NCBI GenBank assembly: GCA_017745175.1
Contig: JAGHZY010000018.1
Coordinates: 10,173-74,172 of the forward strand
From: Sphingopyxis sp.
Lineage (GTDB): Bacteria; Pseudomonadota; Alphaproteobacteria; Sphingomonadales; Sphingomonadaceae
Direction: 5' to 3'
Length of the DNA stretch: 64,000 nucleotides
The notes beneath the pieces were generated by a model, which saw nothing but the letters and a program-made list of their open reading frames with translations, had not been told where the DNA came from and did no database searches. Shown piece after piece: positions 33,712 through 43,286 of the stretch (position 1 is the first letter of the stretch; the number at the start of each line of letters is the position of its first letter). Made by a program: the position numbers and the translations under genes.

Positions 33712-34728
33712 ATGAAAAAGATATTCGTCACGGGTAGTGCCGGCTTTATCGGCTTCCATCTCTGCAAGCTGCTCATCGATGAAGGGTTCGAAGTATTCGG
33801 CCTCGACGCAATGACCGATTATTACGATGTCCGCATCAAGGAAGAGCGGCATCGCCTGCTTTCGTCAGGCTCCAATCGCTTCACTGCGGAGGAATTCCGT
33901 ATCGAGGAAGCCGACCGGCTGATGGACTATGTCCGTTCGGCCCAGCCCGATATCATCGTCCACCTCGCGGCGCAGGCGGGCGTGCGATACAGCCTTGATA
34001 ATCCCCGCGCCTATATCGACACGAATATCGTCGGCACCTTCAATGTCATGGAGTGCGCTCGCGAACTGGGCATCGGCCATCTGCTCATGGCCTCGACCTC
34101 GTCGGTCTATGGCGCCAATGAGGAAATGCCCTTCGACGAGCGGCAAAAGACCGACACGCCGCTGACCATCTATGCAGCAACGAAAAAGGCCAATGAGGCG
34201 ATGGCGCACAGCTATGCGCATCTCTGGGATCTGCCGACGACGATGTTCCGTTTCTTTACGGTGTATGGTCCGTGGGGGCGTCCCGACATGGCGCTGTTCA
34301 AATTCACCAGGGGAATCATCGATGGCACCCCCATCGATATCTACAATCACGGCGATATGTGGCGCGACTTCACCTATGTCGCGGATCTGGTGCGCGGCAT
34401 CCGGCTTCTGATCGACGCGGTTCCGCCTGGCGTCAGCGATCGCGGCGAGCCGGTTCCCGGTGATAATCTGTCGCCTGCCGCGCCGTTCCGTATCGTCAAT
34501 ATCGGCAATTCGGACAAGGTCCGCCTGCTCGACTTCGTCGAAGCGATCGAGGCGGAGATCGGGACGAAGGCCGTTCGGAACTACATGGACATGCAAGCGG
34601 GCGACGTGCCGGCGACATGGGCCGACGCATCATTGCTCAAATCCCTCACCGGCTACGTGCCGGCCACCGACTTCCGGACCGGCGTGCGCAATTTCGTCAC
34701 CTGGTATCGGGAATATTACGGGGTTTGA
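33712..34728 (+). CDS. UDP-glucuronate 4-epimerase-like NAD-dependent epimerase
   Basis: 338-residue extended SDR, cytosolic. TGSAGFIGFHL is at residues 7-17, HLAAQAGVRYSLDNP is at about 84, the catalytic Ser is in ASTSSVYG and the YxxxK motif is in YAATKKANE near residue 152. RFFTVYGPWGRPDMALFKFT is characteristic of UDP-glucuronate epimerases, which make UDP-galacturonate. The required UDP-glucuronate would come from the ugd product at 29971. It is the first plus-strand gene of the polysaccharide region and converges on the polymerase gene with a 19-base gap. Confidence 0.88.
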   Translation: MKKIFVTGSAGFIGFHLCKLLIDEGFEVFGLDAMTDYYDVRIKEERHRLLSSGSNRFTAEEFRIEEADRLMDYVRSAQPDIIVHLAAQAGVRYSLDNPRAYIDTNIVGTFNVMECARELGIGHLLMASTSSVYGANEEMPFDERQKTDTPLTIYAATKKANEAMAHSYAHLWDLPTTMFRFFTVYGPWGRPDMALFKFTRGIIDGTPIDIYNHGDMWRDFTYVADLVRGIRLLIDAVPPGVSDRGEPVPGDNLSPAAPFRIVNIGNSDKVRLLDFVEAIEAEIGTKAVRNYMDMQAGDVPATWADASLLKSLTGYVPATDFRTGVRNFVTWYREYYGV

Positions 34729-34747
34729 CATTCCATCCGGTTTGCGG

Positions 34748-35740
34748 TCACCAGACGCCGCTGTAGAATAGCCGGGGCAGGTTGATGACGTGCGGCACGA
34801 TGATGGCTGCGGCGAGCGTCAGCGCAAAGCCGCGGTCAAAAATATCGCCCTCGTCGTCCGGCCGCGCCACGGCCCATTCGGTCGACAGGACAACCAGCGT
34901 CCCCATGATCAGGAAGCGATTGAAGACCGGCAGGATCTGGGTCGACACGACAAAGATAGCGATGAACGCGAGCAGGTAGAACGGCACGATCCGGACGCCG
35001 TACCGCGGGGACCGGATCAAGAGATAAACAGCAGAAACGGCGGCGACGGCCAGCGTCTTGAAACCCCGCGACGCTTCGGTGAGATCGAGCTCGACACGCG
35101 ATCCGAGCAGCGAGCTTTCGAGGAAGATCACGATGCAGACAGCGGACAGGCCGATCAGCACCAGCCGCCGGCGCAGCGCCAGCGCGCCCGACAGGAGCAT
35201 CGAGATATGGAAACAGGACAAGATCGCGGTCATACGCGCCGCCTTGAACAGGTCGACATCGCTCCGCGACGTGAAATAGAAGAAGTAAATCAATGCCGAA
35301 CAGAAACGCAGCGAAGAGGTACTGAGCGTGAGAACGAAGGCGCACAAAATGAGAAAGGAATAATCGTTCCGGCGAGCCCTGAAGGCAAGAAACAATCCCG
35401 CCATCATGATCGAAACCTCGGCAAAAAGCCAAAGCCTGAAATCTCTTAACAAAAATATCAGACCGGAGTGCAGAGGCTCCAGCTTGGTCAGAAAGAATAT
35501 CTCATTGTCGTTTACGAACGACAGATAATATACGTATGAATAGTAATTCCCGGTATCGGAATTATAATTATATCCGCGGAATGCACCGATCGCGAGCAGC
35601 CCCTCCATGAGGATAAGAGCGATCAGCGCGGCGGGAATCCGGTTGAAGAGCACCCAGACCGCGGACACGCCGAGGAGCGCCGCCGCGGTGTAAATCTCCA
35701 GCCAGAGCAGGTCTTCGCCGAATATCTCCCAGGTGATCAC
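34748..35740 (-). CDS. EpsG-like membrane polymerase of polysaccharide
   Basis: 330-residue protein with about ten hydrophobic helices. The segment RGYNYNSDTGNYYSYVYYL (about 55-73) matches the polar periplasmic motif of the EpsG/Wzy-like family, which polymerises repeat units at the periplasmic face. The family is very divergent, so the call rests on this motif, topology and location. The start is a GTG at 35740, 19 bases after the methyltransferase stop. It is last of the minus-strand block that starts with the flippase at 43022. A second polymerase-type gene lies at 48216, so the two may act on different polymers. Confidence 0.65.
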   Translation of the reverse strand: MITWEIFGEDLLWLEIYTAAALLGVSAVWVLFNRIPAALIALILMEGLLAIGAFRGYNYNSDTGNYYSYVYYLSFVNDNEIFFLTKLEPLHSGLIFLLRDFRLWLFAEVSIMMAGLFLAFRARRNDYSFLILCAFVLTLSTSSLRFCSALIYFFYFTSRSDVDLFKAARMTAILSCFHISMLLSGALALRRRLVLIGLSAVCIVIFLESSLLGSRVELDLTEASRGFKTLAVAAVSAVYLLIRSPRYGVRIVPFYLLAFIAIFVVSTQILPVFNRFLIMGTLVVLSTEWAVARPDDEGDIFDRGFALTLAAAIIVPHVINLPRLFYSGVW

Positions 35741-35759
35741 GCCGGAGTCCCGTCAGGCC

Positions 35760-36527
35760 TTATTCCGCGCGAGCCACGCAGAAGATATTCCAGCTCTCGT
35801 CGCCCGGTTCGCCGTCGCCCGGGAAGGTACGGATCGACTGCAGGTCGAAACCTGACATCTGGAGCAGCAACTGCAACTCCTGCGGAAAGAAATAGCGCAT
35901 GCCATGCGTTTCCTCGGCATAGCCCAGATAACGATCGCCTTCCACGGTCCACAGCTTGAAGGTGACATGCGCGAGGTGGCGGAAGCTGTCGATGGCGGTT
36001 GATGCCGACCGGATCGTCTGTCCGGTAGCCCCTTCGACCACGCGAACGCGGTCCTCGGGCCGTACGCTCAGCACCGCCGGACCGTACCAGCAGTCGAAAG
36101 CGAACAGGCCGCCCGTCCGCAAGTGACGGCGCACGTTACGCAACGCCGCCAGTACGGCCTCGTTGCTGTTCATATAGCCGAGCACCGCGAACATCATTGT
36201 CGCAACGTCGAACTCGCCCGCGGCCTCGAACGTCTGCGCATCGCCGACGATCCATTCGGGCTGCGGCGTACCTTCGGGAAGCCCTCCGGCCTTCTCCTTC
36301 GCCAGCGCGATCATCGACGGCGACATATCGACCCCGACGCAGTCGATACCGCGGCGCGCCCACTCGAGACTGTGCCCGCCTGTGCCACAGCCGATATCGA
36401 GCACGCGGCTCATCACGACGCCGTGCCGCTCCGCCGCGGCCGCGACGAGGTTGCATTCGGCGACATAATCCTTGTCGCCGTACATGGCGTCATACTGGTT
36501 CGCATAGGAGGAATCGAAAACGGTCAT
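35760..36527 (-). CDS. class I SAM-dependent methyltransferase
   Basis: 255-residue cytosolic methyltransferase. Motif I VLDIGCGTGGHSLEWAR is near residue 43, motif II is IDCVGVDMSPSMI and a third strand motif is ATMMFAVLGYMN. No target-specific signature is recognised. It lies between the aminotransferase and polymerase genes with 15- and 19-base gaps, so it probably methylates a sugar in the repeat unit or the chain terminus. The protein is complete in length for a sugar O- or N-methyltransferase. Confidence 0.82.
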   Translation of the reverse strand: MTVFDSSYANQYDAMYGDKDYVAECNLVAAAAERHGVVMSRVLDIGCGTGGHSLEWARRGIDCVGVDMSPSMIALAKEKAGGLPEGTPQPEWIVGDAQTFEAAGEFDVATMMFAVLGYMNSNEAVLAALRNVRRHLRTGGLFAFDCWYGPAVLSVRPEDRVRVVEGATGQTIRSASTAIDSFRHLAHVTFKLWTVEGDRYLGYAEETHGMRYFFPQELQLLLQMSGFDLQSIRTFPGDGEPGDESWNIFCVARAE

Positions 36528-36542
36528 GTCCCGTGGCTTTCT

Positions 36543-37682
36543 TCAGCTCAATATCTGGCGGACGGCAGCGCAGACGTGATCCATCTGCTCGCTGGTGATG
36601 GCGAGGCCCGAGGGAATGTAAAGCCCCTTGCGCGCGATCCGCTCGGTCACGGGATAGGATTCACCGGCGAACAGTCCCATGTCATGAAGCACCGGTTGCT
36701 CGTGCATGCCGAGGAAGAAGGGCCGTGTTTCAACGCCTGCCTCCTTCAGCGCAGCAGCGAAGCTGGCCGCGTCCAGCGGATGGTCGTCCGCCAGCAGCAG
36801 CGGATAAACCCAGAAAACGCTGCGTCCCCAATTTTCTTCCATCGGCAGCTGTACGCCGGGCAGGTCGCCGAGGCGCGCGGTATAGGCGGCGGCAATCGCG
36901 CGCTTGCGCTCGACGATCTCCTCGATCCGCTTCACTTGGTTGACCCCGATGGCCGCCTGCATGTTCGTCAGACGGAACTGGTGGCCGAGCTCGGTATGCA
37001 GGAACCGGCGGTCGGGCCGGAAGCTGAGGTTCCGAAGGTCCCGGCAGCGCTTCGCGAGGTGGTCGTCGCTGGTAACGAGCATGCCACCCTCACCCGTCGT
37101 GATCAGCTTGTTGGCAAAGAAGCTGAAGGTCGCGATATGCCCCATGCTGCCGCAAACGCGCCATTCGGGCGCCTCGCTGTCGCGGCCCGACAGATATTTG
37201 GCGCCGTGGACCTCTGCTGCATCCTCGACGATGGCGAGACCGTATTTCTCTGCCAGCGCGAGCACCGGATCCATGTCGACCGGATGCCCGAACATATGGA
37301 CGACCATGATCGCCTTCGTGGCGGGGGTGATCCGGGCCTCGATCTGGTCGACGCGCATGTTGAAAGTGCGCGGACAACAATCGACGAGCACCGGCTTCGC
37401 TCCGGCCCGCACCGCGGCGAGTGCGCAGCTGATAATCGTGTAGCTCGGCATGATGACCTCGTCGCCCGCGCCGATCCCCAGCGCCTCGACGGCGACCTGC
37501 AGTGCCACCGTGCCGTTCGCGACGGCGATACCGTGCGCCTGGCCACAATAGTCGGCCCAGCTCTGCTCGAACTCGTCGACATAGCGTCCCGCGGACGAAA
37601 TCCACCCGGTCCGGAAAGCGTCCTCGAGCGGAGCAAAATCCTCTTCGGTCAGCAGCGGCTCATTTACCGGCACCCACGTCAT
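36543..37682 (-). CDS. per: DegT/DnrJ/EryC1/StrS aminotransferase, perosamine-synthase-like
   Basis: 379-residue PLP enzyme that aminates a 4-keto nucleotide sugar. GWISSAGRYVDEFEQ is near residue 30, MPSYTII follows, the PLP-ring Asp is in VEDAAEVHGA and the Schiff-base Lys is in FSFFANKLITTGEGG (about residue 190). With gmd two genes upstream, the natural substrate is GDP-4-keto-6-deoxymannose, giving GDP-perosamine; this is inferred from context. The ATG at 37682 overlaps the cupin stop (TGATG); an in-frame TTG one codon earlier is less likely. Confidence 0.85.
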   Translation of the reverse strand: MTWVPVNEPLLTEEDFAPLEDAFRTGWISSAGRYVDEFEQSWADYCGQAHGIAVANGTVALQVAVEALGIGAGDEVIMPSYTIISCALAAVRAGAKPVLVDCCPRTFNMRVDQIEARITPATKAIMVVHMFGHPVDMDPVLALAEKYGLAIVEDAAEVHGAKYLSGRDSEAPEWRVCGSMGHIATFSFFANKLITTGEGGMLVTSDDHLAKRCRDLRNLSFRPDRRFLHTELGHQFRLTNMQAAIGVNQVKRIEEIVERKRAIAAAYTARLGDLPGVQLPMEENWGRSVFWVYPLLLADDHPLDAASFAAALKEAGVETRPFFLGMHEQPVLHDMGLFAGESYPVTERIARKGLYIPSGLAITSEQMDHVCAAVRQILS

Positions 37683-38095
37683 CAAAAGCGTTCCTTGTCC
37701 TTGTTGCCGGCATAGGGGCCCTGTTTCACCTCGAACAGAACCGTGTCTTCGTAAAGATGGAAACCATGCCCGCCGCCCAGCAGCAGGATGATCGCTCCCT
37801 CTTCCAGATCGCGCTCAGCGACGAACTTGCGCTGGCTGTCATAAATGGTGACCCTGCATCGTCCCTTGCGCACCACGATGCATTCGTTCGTGCCTTCGAC
37901 CTGCCGGGTGATCGGAAGGTGGACGTGTGCCGGGATGTCCTGCCCCGCCCCGTAAACGATCATCCCCATCTGCAGGCTGAAATCGCCCGGCGTCATGAAG
38001 GTCGTTTCGGATGGCAGCCAGTGCGGGTCGACGATATAGGCGAGCGGAACGCCCTCGTCGCTTGCAATGACCTCGACGGGCGAAGACGGACTCAT
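37682..38095 (-). CDS. cupin-fold protein of the polysaccharide cluster
   Basis: 137-residue small beta-barrel protein. Cupin motif residues are seen in HVHLPITRQVEGTNECIVVRKG (about 60-80) and LGGGHGFHLYEDTVLFEVKQGPY near the C-terminus, with His in both motifs. It has no signal peptide and should be cytosolic. Its place between gmd and the aminotransferase suggests sugar-nucleotide processing such as isomerisation or a regulatory role, but no exact function is known. The ATG at 38095 is preferred over a GTG one codon upstream. It is translationally coupled to per. Confidence 0.7.
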   Translation of the reverse strand: MSPSSPVEVIASDEGVPLAYIVDPHWLPSETTFMTPGDFSLQMGMIVYGAGQDIPAHVHLPITRQVEGTNECIVVRKGRCRVTIYDSQRKFVAERDLEEGAIILLLGGGHGFHLYEDTVLFEVKQGPYAGNKDKERF

Positions 38096-38106
38096 CACGG
38101 ATATCG

Positions 38107-39177
38107 TCAGAAAAGCGAGCGGCGGCGCGCGCTGCTGGCCTGTTCGATTTCCGCTTCCACCAGATCGGCGTCGGCCATCTCATCCACCAGCGACTGGAAA
38201 TCGACCTTCGGCACCCAGCCCAGCTTGGTCCGCGCCTTCGTTGCATCACCAAGCAGCGTTTCGACCTCGGTCGGACGAAAATATCCGGGATCGACTTCGA
38301 CGATGCAGGTGCCGTCGGCAAGATAACCCTTCTCTTCGACACCCTCGCCTTCCCAGCGGATGTCCATACCAAGACGACGTCCGGCCACCTCGACGAATTC
38401 GCGAACACTGTGCTGCTCGCCGGTTGCGATGACGAAATCCTCGGGCTTGTCCTGCTGGAGCATCAGCCACTGCATTTCGACATAGTCGCGCGCATGGCCC
38501 CAGTCGCGCAGCGCGCTGAGATTGCCCAGATACAGGCGCTTCTGCAGGCCGAGTTTGATGCGGGCGAGCGCGCGCGTGATCTTGCGCGTCACAAAGGTTT
38601 CGCCGCGGATCGGAGACTCGTGGTTGAATAGCACGCCGTTACAGGCGTACATATTGTAGGCCTCGCGATAATTCACCGTGATCCAATAGGCATAGAGCTT
38701 GGCGACAGCGTAGGGCGAGCGCGGATAGAAAGGCGTGGTTTCCTTCTGCGGCACTTCCTGCACCAGACCGTACAGTTCCGACGTGGACGCCTGATAAAAG
38801 CGGGTCTTTTCGGCGAGGCCCGCAATACGCAGAGCTTCCAGAACGCGCAGCACCCCGACGGCGTCGGAATTCGCCGTATATTCGGGCTCCTCGAACGACA
38901 CTGCGACATGGCTTTGCGCAGCCAGGTTATAGAATTCATCAGGCTCAACCTGCTGAATCACACGCATCAGACTACTGGAGTCGGTCATATCGCCGTAATG
39001 GAGCGTCAGACTCCCGCCACCTTCGTGCGGATCCGAATACAGATGATCGATACGGGCAGTATTAAAGATCGAAACCCGCCGCCTTATACCATGGACTTCA
39101 TAGCCTTTCTTGATCAGGAACTCGGCAAGATAAGCACCATCTTGACCCGTAATACCTGTAATAACTGCCTTTTTCAT
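38107..39177 (-). CDS. gmd: GDP-mannose 4,6-dehydratase
   Basis: 356-residue NADP-dependent dehydratase producing GDP-4-keto-6-deoxy-D-mannose. Seen are [16 protein letters not shown] at residue 7, [30 protein letters not shown], the catalytic Thr/Glu region [23 protein letters not shown] with Tyr/Lys and [17 protein letters not shown], all hallmarks of Gmd. The product could feed rhamnose, fucose or perosamine routes; the downstream aminotransferase favours perosamine. The start is preceded by a 168-base gap holding a repeat element shared with another gene of the block. Confidence 0.95.
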   Translation of the reverse strand: MKKAVITGITGQDGAYLAEFLIKKGYEVHGIRRRVSIFNTARIDHLYSDPHEGGGSLTLHYGDMTDSSSLMRVIQQVEPDEFYNLAAQSHVAVSFEEPEYTANSDAVGVLRVLEALRIAGLAEKTRFYQASTSELYGLVQEVPQKETTPFYPRSPYAVAKLYAYWITVNYREAYNMYACNGVLFNHESPIRGETFVTRKITRALARIKLGLQKRLYLGNLSALRDWGHARDYVEMQWLMLQQDKPEDFVIATGEQHSVREFVEVAGRRLGMDIRWEGEGVEEKGYLADGTCIVEVDPGYFRPTEVETLLGDATKARTKLGWVPKVDFQSLVDEMADADLVEAEIEQASSARRRSLF

Positions 39178-39187
39178 CCACGAAGTC

Positions 39188-39250
39188 TTTCCAAAAACGA
39201 TGCGACGCTGCCTAGAGCCTCGGGGGTATCAATGCAATAGATTAGCGCCG
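39188..39250 (-). repeat. intergenic repeat copy 1 (upstream of gmd)
   Basis: The minus strand reads CGGCGCTAATCTATTGCATT plus G at 39250-39230, identical over 21 bases to a second copy at 40635-40615. About 42 further downstream bases match the other copy imperfectly (roughly two thirds), including TAGGC, GCG and GGAAA. It ends about 10 bases before the gmd start. Its role is unknown; it could be a promoter, processing or antitermination site, or a recombination remnant. Confidence 0.7.
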
Positions 39251-39345
39251 GATCAGCGCTGCTTCGCGCCTCGTCGGGCGGCTTCCGGTAGCGGGATCCG
39301 ACGCAGGCGCGAATAGCTCTTCGACCGCCGCCCGAGGCTTCGCAA

Positions 39346-40470
39346 TCAACCCTGCGCCTTGCCGATCCCAAGGTGCCGGAACAACTCGCGATTGACCTTG
39401 TGCACGTCGAAAATCTCTCGCGCCATCGCCAGGGACGCCTGCCCCATCGCCGCGCGCTCGGTTTCGTTTTCCACCAAGCGGATCATGGCATCGCGTAACG
39501 CCCCGACATCGCGAACCGGAATCAGATATCCGTTCTCGCCCTGCCTGACCGTTTCCCGGCAACCCGGCGCATCGGTGGTGATGATCGCCCTTCCCATCGC
39601 CATCGCCTCGAGTACCGAGCGCGGCGTTCCTTCCCGATAATAGCTTGGCAGCACGAAAACGCTCGATTCCGCGATGCTGGGACGGACATCGGCTTTGGGT
39701 CCCAGATATTCCACGCCATAGTCGGACCAGTCGCCGACGTCAGAGCTCGACACACCATCCGGGCCGGGATCGGTCATTCCCACGAGCAGGAAGCGGGCCT
39801 GCGGATATTGGCGCCGAACCTCCCGGGCAGCTTCCGCATATACCAGCACGCCTTTCGATCTAAGGAGACGGGCGACCATCACGAAAACCGGCGCAGACGG
39901 CAGCGGAACGGGCGCGAACTGTTCCAGGTTCACGCCCGACCCCCGGACAGTTCGTGCCTGCCCGCGATCGATGATGCCCGCTTTCACGAAATCCTCGACA
40001 TCGTCGTTATTCTGGAAAATCACCACCGGGTTCTTTGCGAGCGCAGCGGCGTAAAGCCGCGTTGCGATCGCCTGCACCGCGCGCTGCTTCATCCCGGCGG
40101 CTTCGATCATCATATAGCCGATCCCGGTCACCATCGAACAGGCAGGCACCCCGGCCATCCGGGCGGCAATGCTGCCCCAGATGTTCGGCTTGATCGTATA
40201 ATTGATCACCAGGTCGGGCCCGATACGCCGGATCAGGGCGCGCATCTCCCGAAGATAGCGAAGATCAGCAAGCGGATTCAGCCCCGACCGGCTCAAGGGC
40301 AGCGAGTGCGGCACGGCCCCGACCGATTCAAGGAATTCGAGCGCCTGCCCACCCATATCGGGTGCCGTCGCATGGACCTCATAGCCCTGCGCGATCATAT
40401 CCCGGATCATGTCGCCCCGGAAATTCTCGAGCGAACGCGCCTGCGATCCATTGATCAGAATGGAATTCAA
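39346..40470 (-). CDS. glycosyltransferase family 4
   Basis: 374-residue GT-B glycosyltransferase, likely membrane-associated on the cytosolic side. The N-terminus MNSILINGSQARSLENFRGD is typical of WbpH/PglA-like GT4 enzymes. The C-terminal half has ARLLRSKGVLVYAEAAR and the GPKADVRPSIAESSVFVLPSYYREGTPRSVLEAMA donor-binding region with the E-x7-E pattern. A TTG start at 40470 is chosen because TAGGAG lies 8 bases before it, while a TTG at 40488 lies upstream of that ribosome site. It is preceded by a 156-base gap holding repeat copy 2. Sugar specificity is unknown. Confidence 0.85.
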   Translation of the reverse strand: MNSILINGSQARSLENFRGDMIRDMIAQGYEVHATAPDMGGQALEFLESVGAVPHSLPLSRSGLNPLADLRYLREMRALIRRIGPDLVINYTIKPNIWGSIAARMAGVPACSMVTGIGYMMIEAAGMKQRAVQAIATRLYAAALAKNPVVIFQNNDDVEDFVKAGIIDRGQARTVRGSGVNLEQFAPVPLPSAPVFVMVARLLRSKGVLVYAEAAREVRRQYPQARFLLVGMTDPGPDGVSSSDVGDWSDYGVEYLGPKADVRPSIAESSVFVLPSYYREGTPRSVLEAMAMGRAIITTDAPGCRETVRQGENGYLIPVRDVGALRDAMIRLVENETERAAMGQASLAMAREIFDVHKVNRELFRHLGIGKAQG

Positions 40471-40572
40471 CGAAACTGCTCCTATCAAACTGTCGGGGTG
40501 TTTTCAGGCAGGATATCGAAGCCAACCCCATCCGGCGGCGGCTGTAACAATTGCCCGCTTTCATCGATGACA

Positions 40573-40635
40573 TTTCCCGGAACGGAGCGCCGCGGCCTAA
40601 GGATTCGCGCGGAACAATGCAATAGATTAGCGCCG
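40573..40635 (-). repeat. intergenic repeat copy 2 (upstream of GT4 gene)
   Basis: Second copy of the element at 39188-39250. The 21-base core (40635-40615) is identical and includes the TAA stop of the upstream glycosyltransferase gene; the following 42 bases are about two thirds identical to copy 1. The GT4 start is about 100 bases further downstream. Confidence 0.7.
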
Positions 40636-41703
40636 CTTTACCCACGCGCGGACGGGCTTCAACAGCGGAATATGACCCAGCTTCGACAGAATCCGGCGGG
40701 GGCTCAGCAAGCGCCACAGCATCACCGCGCGCGCTTCGCCGATCGGCTTGATTTCCCGAACGCCGGCCCCCCGGTGCGCGGCCAACAATTCGGCGATCTC
40801 GCCCTTTCGCCCATCGAGAATCGCGTGCCACACGATCGCGTGACCCTCGGCATAAGCCGCCCAAGACAATCCGGCCACCGACGCCGCACGGCGCTCCGCT
40901 TCAGCGGCGATCTCACGAAACACCGTTTCCAGATCGTCCTGCGACCAGACAGGGTGCGTGATGCCGCCCGGCAGGTCGACGTGGAAGCCCTGCGGCGTGA
41001 CGATCGTCTTGACCCCGGCGGCAAGCGCATCGAGCGTCCCGAGCGATCCCTCGTCGCGTCCGAGATAGACATAATAGTCGAAACCCGGAACCCGGCTCAT
41101 CATCTCGACATAGTCGCCGCGATAATCGTCGGTCCCCGGCCAATAGGCAACCTCGGCACCCGCCTGCTCCAGCTTGGGAATCACGTCTTCCCAGCCCAAA
41201 CCGAAAATTTCGAACCGGAACCCGTCAAGCCGCATCGAGCGCGCCAGGTCGACCAGCATGAATTCGCGTTTGCGGCCGTCAGCATAGAGGCGTGTCGTCA
41301 GTCCGATCACTATTCGTCGGGGCGTCGCGGCAAAGTCGTGTCCCGGAACCACGAAGGCCAGCGCCTCCTCCTCCACAGCTGCCGCGACCAGCATGTCGCA
41401 CGTATGGCTCGACAGAGCGATGCCGACGTCGACGCCCGAAGTCAGCTCGTCCTTGACGAGCCCGACCTTGTAAGGATCGTCGAGATGCGTGATCAGCATG
41501 GTCGCCGGCGTATTATGAGGTACGTTGGCGAAGGCGTAGCTCATCCAGTGGTTGATGTCGGCATCGGCGTTTTCGGTTTCGCCCACGGTAACATCGAAGC
41601 CATATTGGGGGGCATATTCGGCGATGCGCGCCGCCATCTTTTCGATGATCCACGATTTGTTGTCATCCGTAAGGACAAGATGAACCCGGCGGCTCTTCAC
41701 CAT
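40627..41703 (-). CDS. glycosyltransferase-like protein of the polysaccharide cluster
   Basis: 358-residue cytosolic protein. No exact GT family is recognised, but the order of features fits a GT-B fold: an N-terminal Rossmann-like half, then VIGLTTRLYADGRKREFMLVD, the FGLGWEDVIPKLEQAGAEV strand and the donor-side YYVYLGRDEGSLGTLDALAAGVKTIVTPQGFHVDLPGG, which resembles the C-terminal nucleotide-sugar site. The ATG at 41703 gives a 7-base overlap with the flippase gene; further upstream extension would run inside the flippase. Substrate unknown. Confidence 0.72.
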   Translation of the reverse strand: MVKSRRVHLVLTDDNKSWIIEKMAARIAEYAPQYGFDVTVGETENADADINHWMSYAFANVPHNTPATMLITHLDDPYKVGLVKDELTSGVDVGIALSSHTCDMLVAAAVEEEALAFVVPGHDFAATPRRIVIGLTTRLYADGRKREFMLVDLARSMRLDGFRFEIFGLGWEDVIPKLEQAGAEVAYWPGTDDYRGDYVEMMSRVPGFDYYVYLGRDEGSLGTLDALAAGVKTIVTPQGFHVDLPGGITHPVWSQDDLETVFREIAAEAERRAASVAGLSWAAYAEGHAIVWHAILDGRKGEIAELLAAHRGAGVREIKPIGEARAVMLWRLLSPRRILSKLGHIPLLKPVRAWVKRR

Positions 41704-43022
41704 GTGATGATCTTCTTTTTCTTGAGGAGGATATAAGAAATCACAAAATAGGCCGAGTAAGCGACCGACAGCCCCAGAGCGGCGCCATAGATACTCCAGC
41801 TTGCCGAGCCCGATATCAGGGCGACAACCCCGATGACGGCGCCGATCATGCCGGACAAGGCCTGCAGTTCGGCGTTCCCCGACGCGATCGCGACCGAATG
41901 GGTCCAGACGAAGGGAAGCGCGACAACGATCCATATCGACATGAACGGAATGATCGACGGCACGTCGGAATAGGACGGTCCCAGCAAATAAGCTGTAAAG
42001 GGATAGGATATCACCCATATCCCCAGAAAGACGGCTATAGCCGCGAGGAAGAGATAGATCGTCGCCTTTTTCACTATCGCCGACAGCTCGTCCATCCTGC
42101 CATCCGCAACATAGGCGGCGATGTTCGGCAGGATCACAACGAAGACGGGATCCACGCACCTCCACGCCATCACGGCGATGCTCTTCGTAATCTTGTAGAT
42201 CGCGACATTATGGGCGCTCAGGAAGATGCCGCAGATCAGCGTGTCGAGCTCCTTCACCACCGTGTCGACGGCGGAGATCGACTGACTGCTCAACAACAGC
42301 TTCGACCGACTGCGAAAGAACTCCACAAGGTTTCGGAAACCGGCCCGGTCGGCGACCTGGCTGCCATAACGCCGCACGGCGATGCGCCGGGCCAGAACAA
42401 GCGTCCACAGGTTGATGAGAAGCGCCGAGGGCAGCTGGACGAGAAAAGTCGATTCGATCGTGACGGTTGCGAAAAAATAGAGGGCAGCGCCGCCAGCCAG
42501 ACGAATCGCCCAGTCGAACGATTGCAACAGCGCATATTGCTGAATGTTGCCCGACAAACGCATGACGCCAACCGCCAAGCTGTTCCCGACCTTGGCAAGG
42601 AATATCACCAGCGCGGCGAGCAGGGGCACGATCGGATCGACAACGAATCCGAGCGCATTCAAAATCAGCATCCCGGCCGGAATCGAAACGATGAATGCGA
42701 TGATTCGTGACACCAGATCGAACAGAAACAGCGATCGCACATCGCGCGCCGCATCCTCTTCGGCGCCATTCTCGCTGAGAACGACGATCGACACTTCCTG
42801 GATACGATAATCGAACAGCGAGTTCACGACCGTCGGAACGGCTGCTGCGATTGCATAGATCCCGAATTCGGAGGGGCCGAGCACGCGCCCGGCAGCCAAG
42901 ATGAACAGCGCGCCGAATATGGCAACGCCCAAACTGGCAACATACTGCCAAACCATGTCGCGCATCGAAAAAAGGGGGATGGACGACAGCAAGCTGGTGA
43001 CCTTCGAGAAACTAGCTTTCAA
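41697..43022 (-). CDS. oligosaccharide flippase (Wzx-like)
   Basis: 441-residue polytopic membrane protein with about 12-14 helices that moves lipid-linked repeat units to the periplasmic face. FGIYAIAAAVPTVVNSLFDYRIQE in the first helices, and the general topology, fit the polysaccharide-transporter (MOP) superfamily. It is first of the minus-strand block and overlaps the next glycosyltransferase gene by 7 bases. The 264 bases upstream separate it from the divergent initiating sugar transferase, so they probably carry both promoters. No specific motif stands out there. Confidence 0.85.
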   Translation of the reverse strand: MKASFSKVTSLLSSIPLFSMRDMVWQYVASLGVAIFGALFILAAGRVLGPSEFGIYAIAAAVPTVVNSLFDYRIQEVSIVVLSENGAEEDAARDVRSLFLFDLVSRIIAFIVSIPAGMLILNALGFVVDPIVPLLAALVIFLAKVGNSLAVGVMRLSGNIQQYALLQSFDWAIRLAGGAALYFFATVTIESTFLVQLPSALLINLWTLVLARRIAVRRYGSQVADRAGFRNLVEFFRSRSKLLLSSQSISAVDTVVKELDTLICGIFLSAHNVAIYKITKSIAVMAWRCVDPVFVVILPNIAAYVADGRMDELSAIVKKATIYLFLAAIAVFLGIWVISYPFTAYLLGPSYSDVPSIIPFMSIWIVVALPFVWTHSVAIASGNAELQALSGMIGAVIGVVALISGSASWSIYGAALGLSVAYSAYFVISYILLKKKKIITW

Positions 43023-43286
43023 TGTGGTCGTCTTCTTTTCAGGAATCTCAACGGCAACTCCAAACCGGGATCGATCAGGGACCGGATCCCCAGCGAATGG
43101 TCGAGGTTCTGCCCCCTATCGCCCGGACGGGACGCAGGCAACCACCCTGATCATGCCCCAAGCACAGAATTTGTCCGGGGAACGATGGGGATGGCCTAGC
43201 CGCGGTAGTGCGCCTATATGCGCCGACGCGTGTAGCGGACGGGACTGTCGCGTAAGCCCGACCTGCATGAGGGAGCATTCTTCAAG

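Noticed and set aside
40627-42165. Longer version of the glycosyltransferase starting near 42165
   Set aside because: The first 150 codons lie inside the flippase gene in another frame and have no GT character; the ATG at 41703 fits better.
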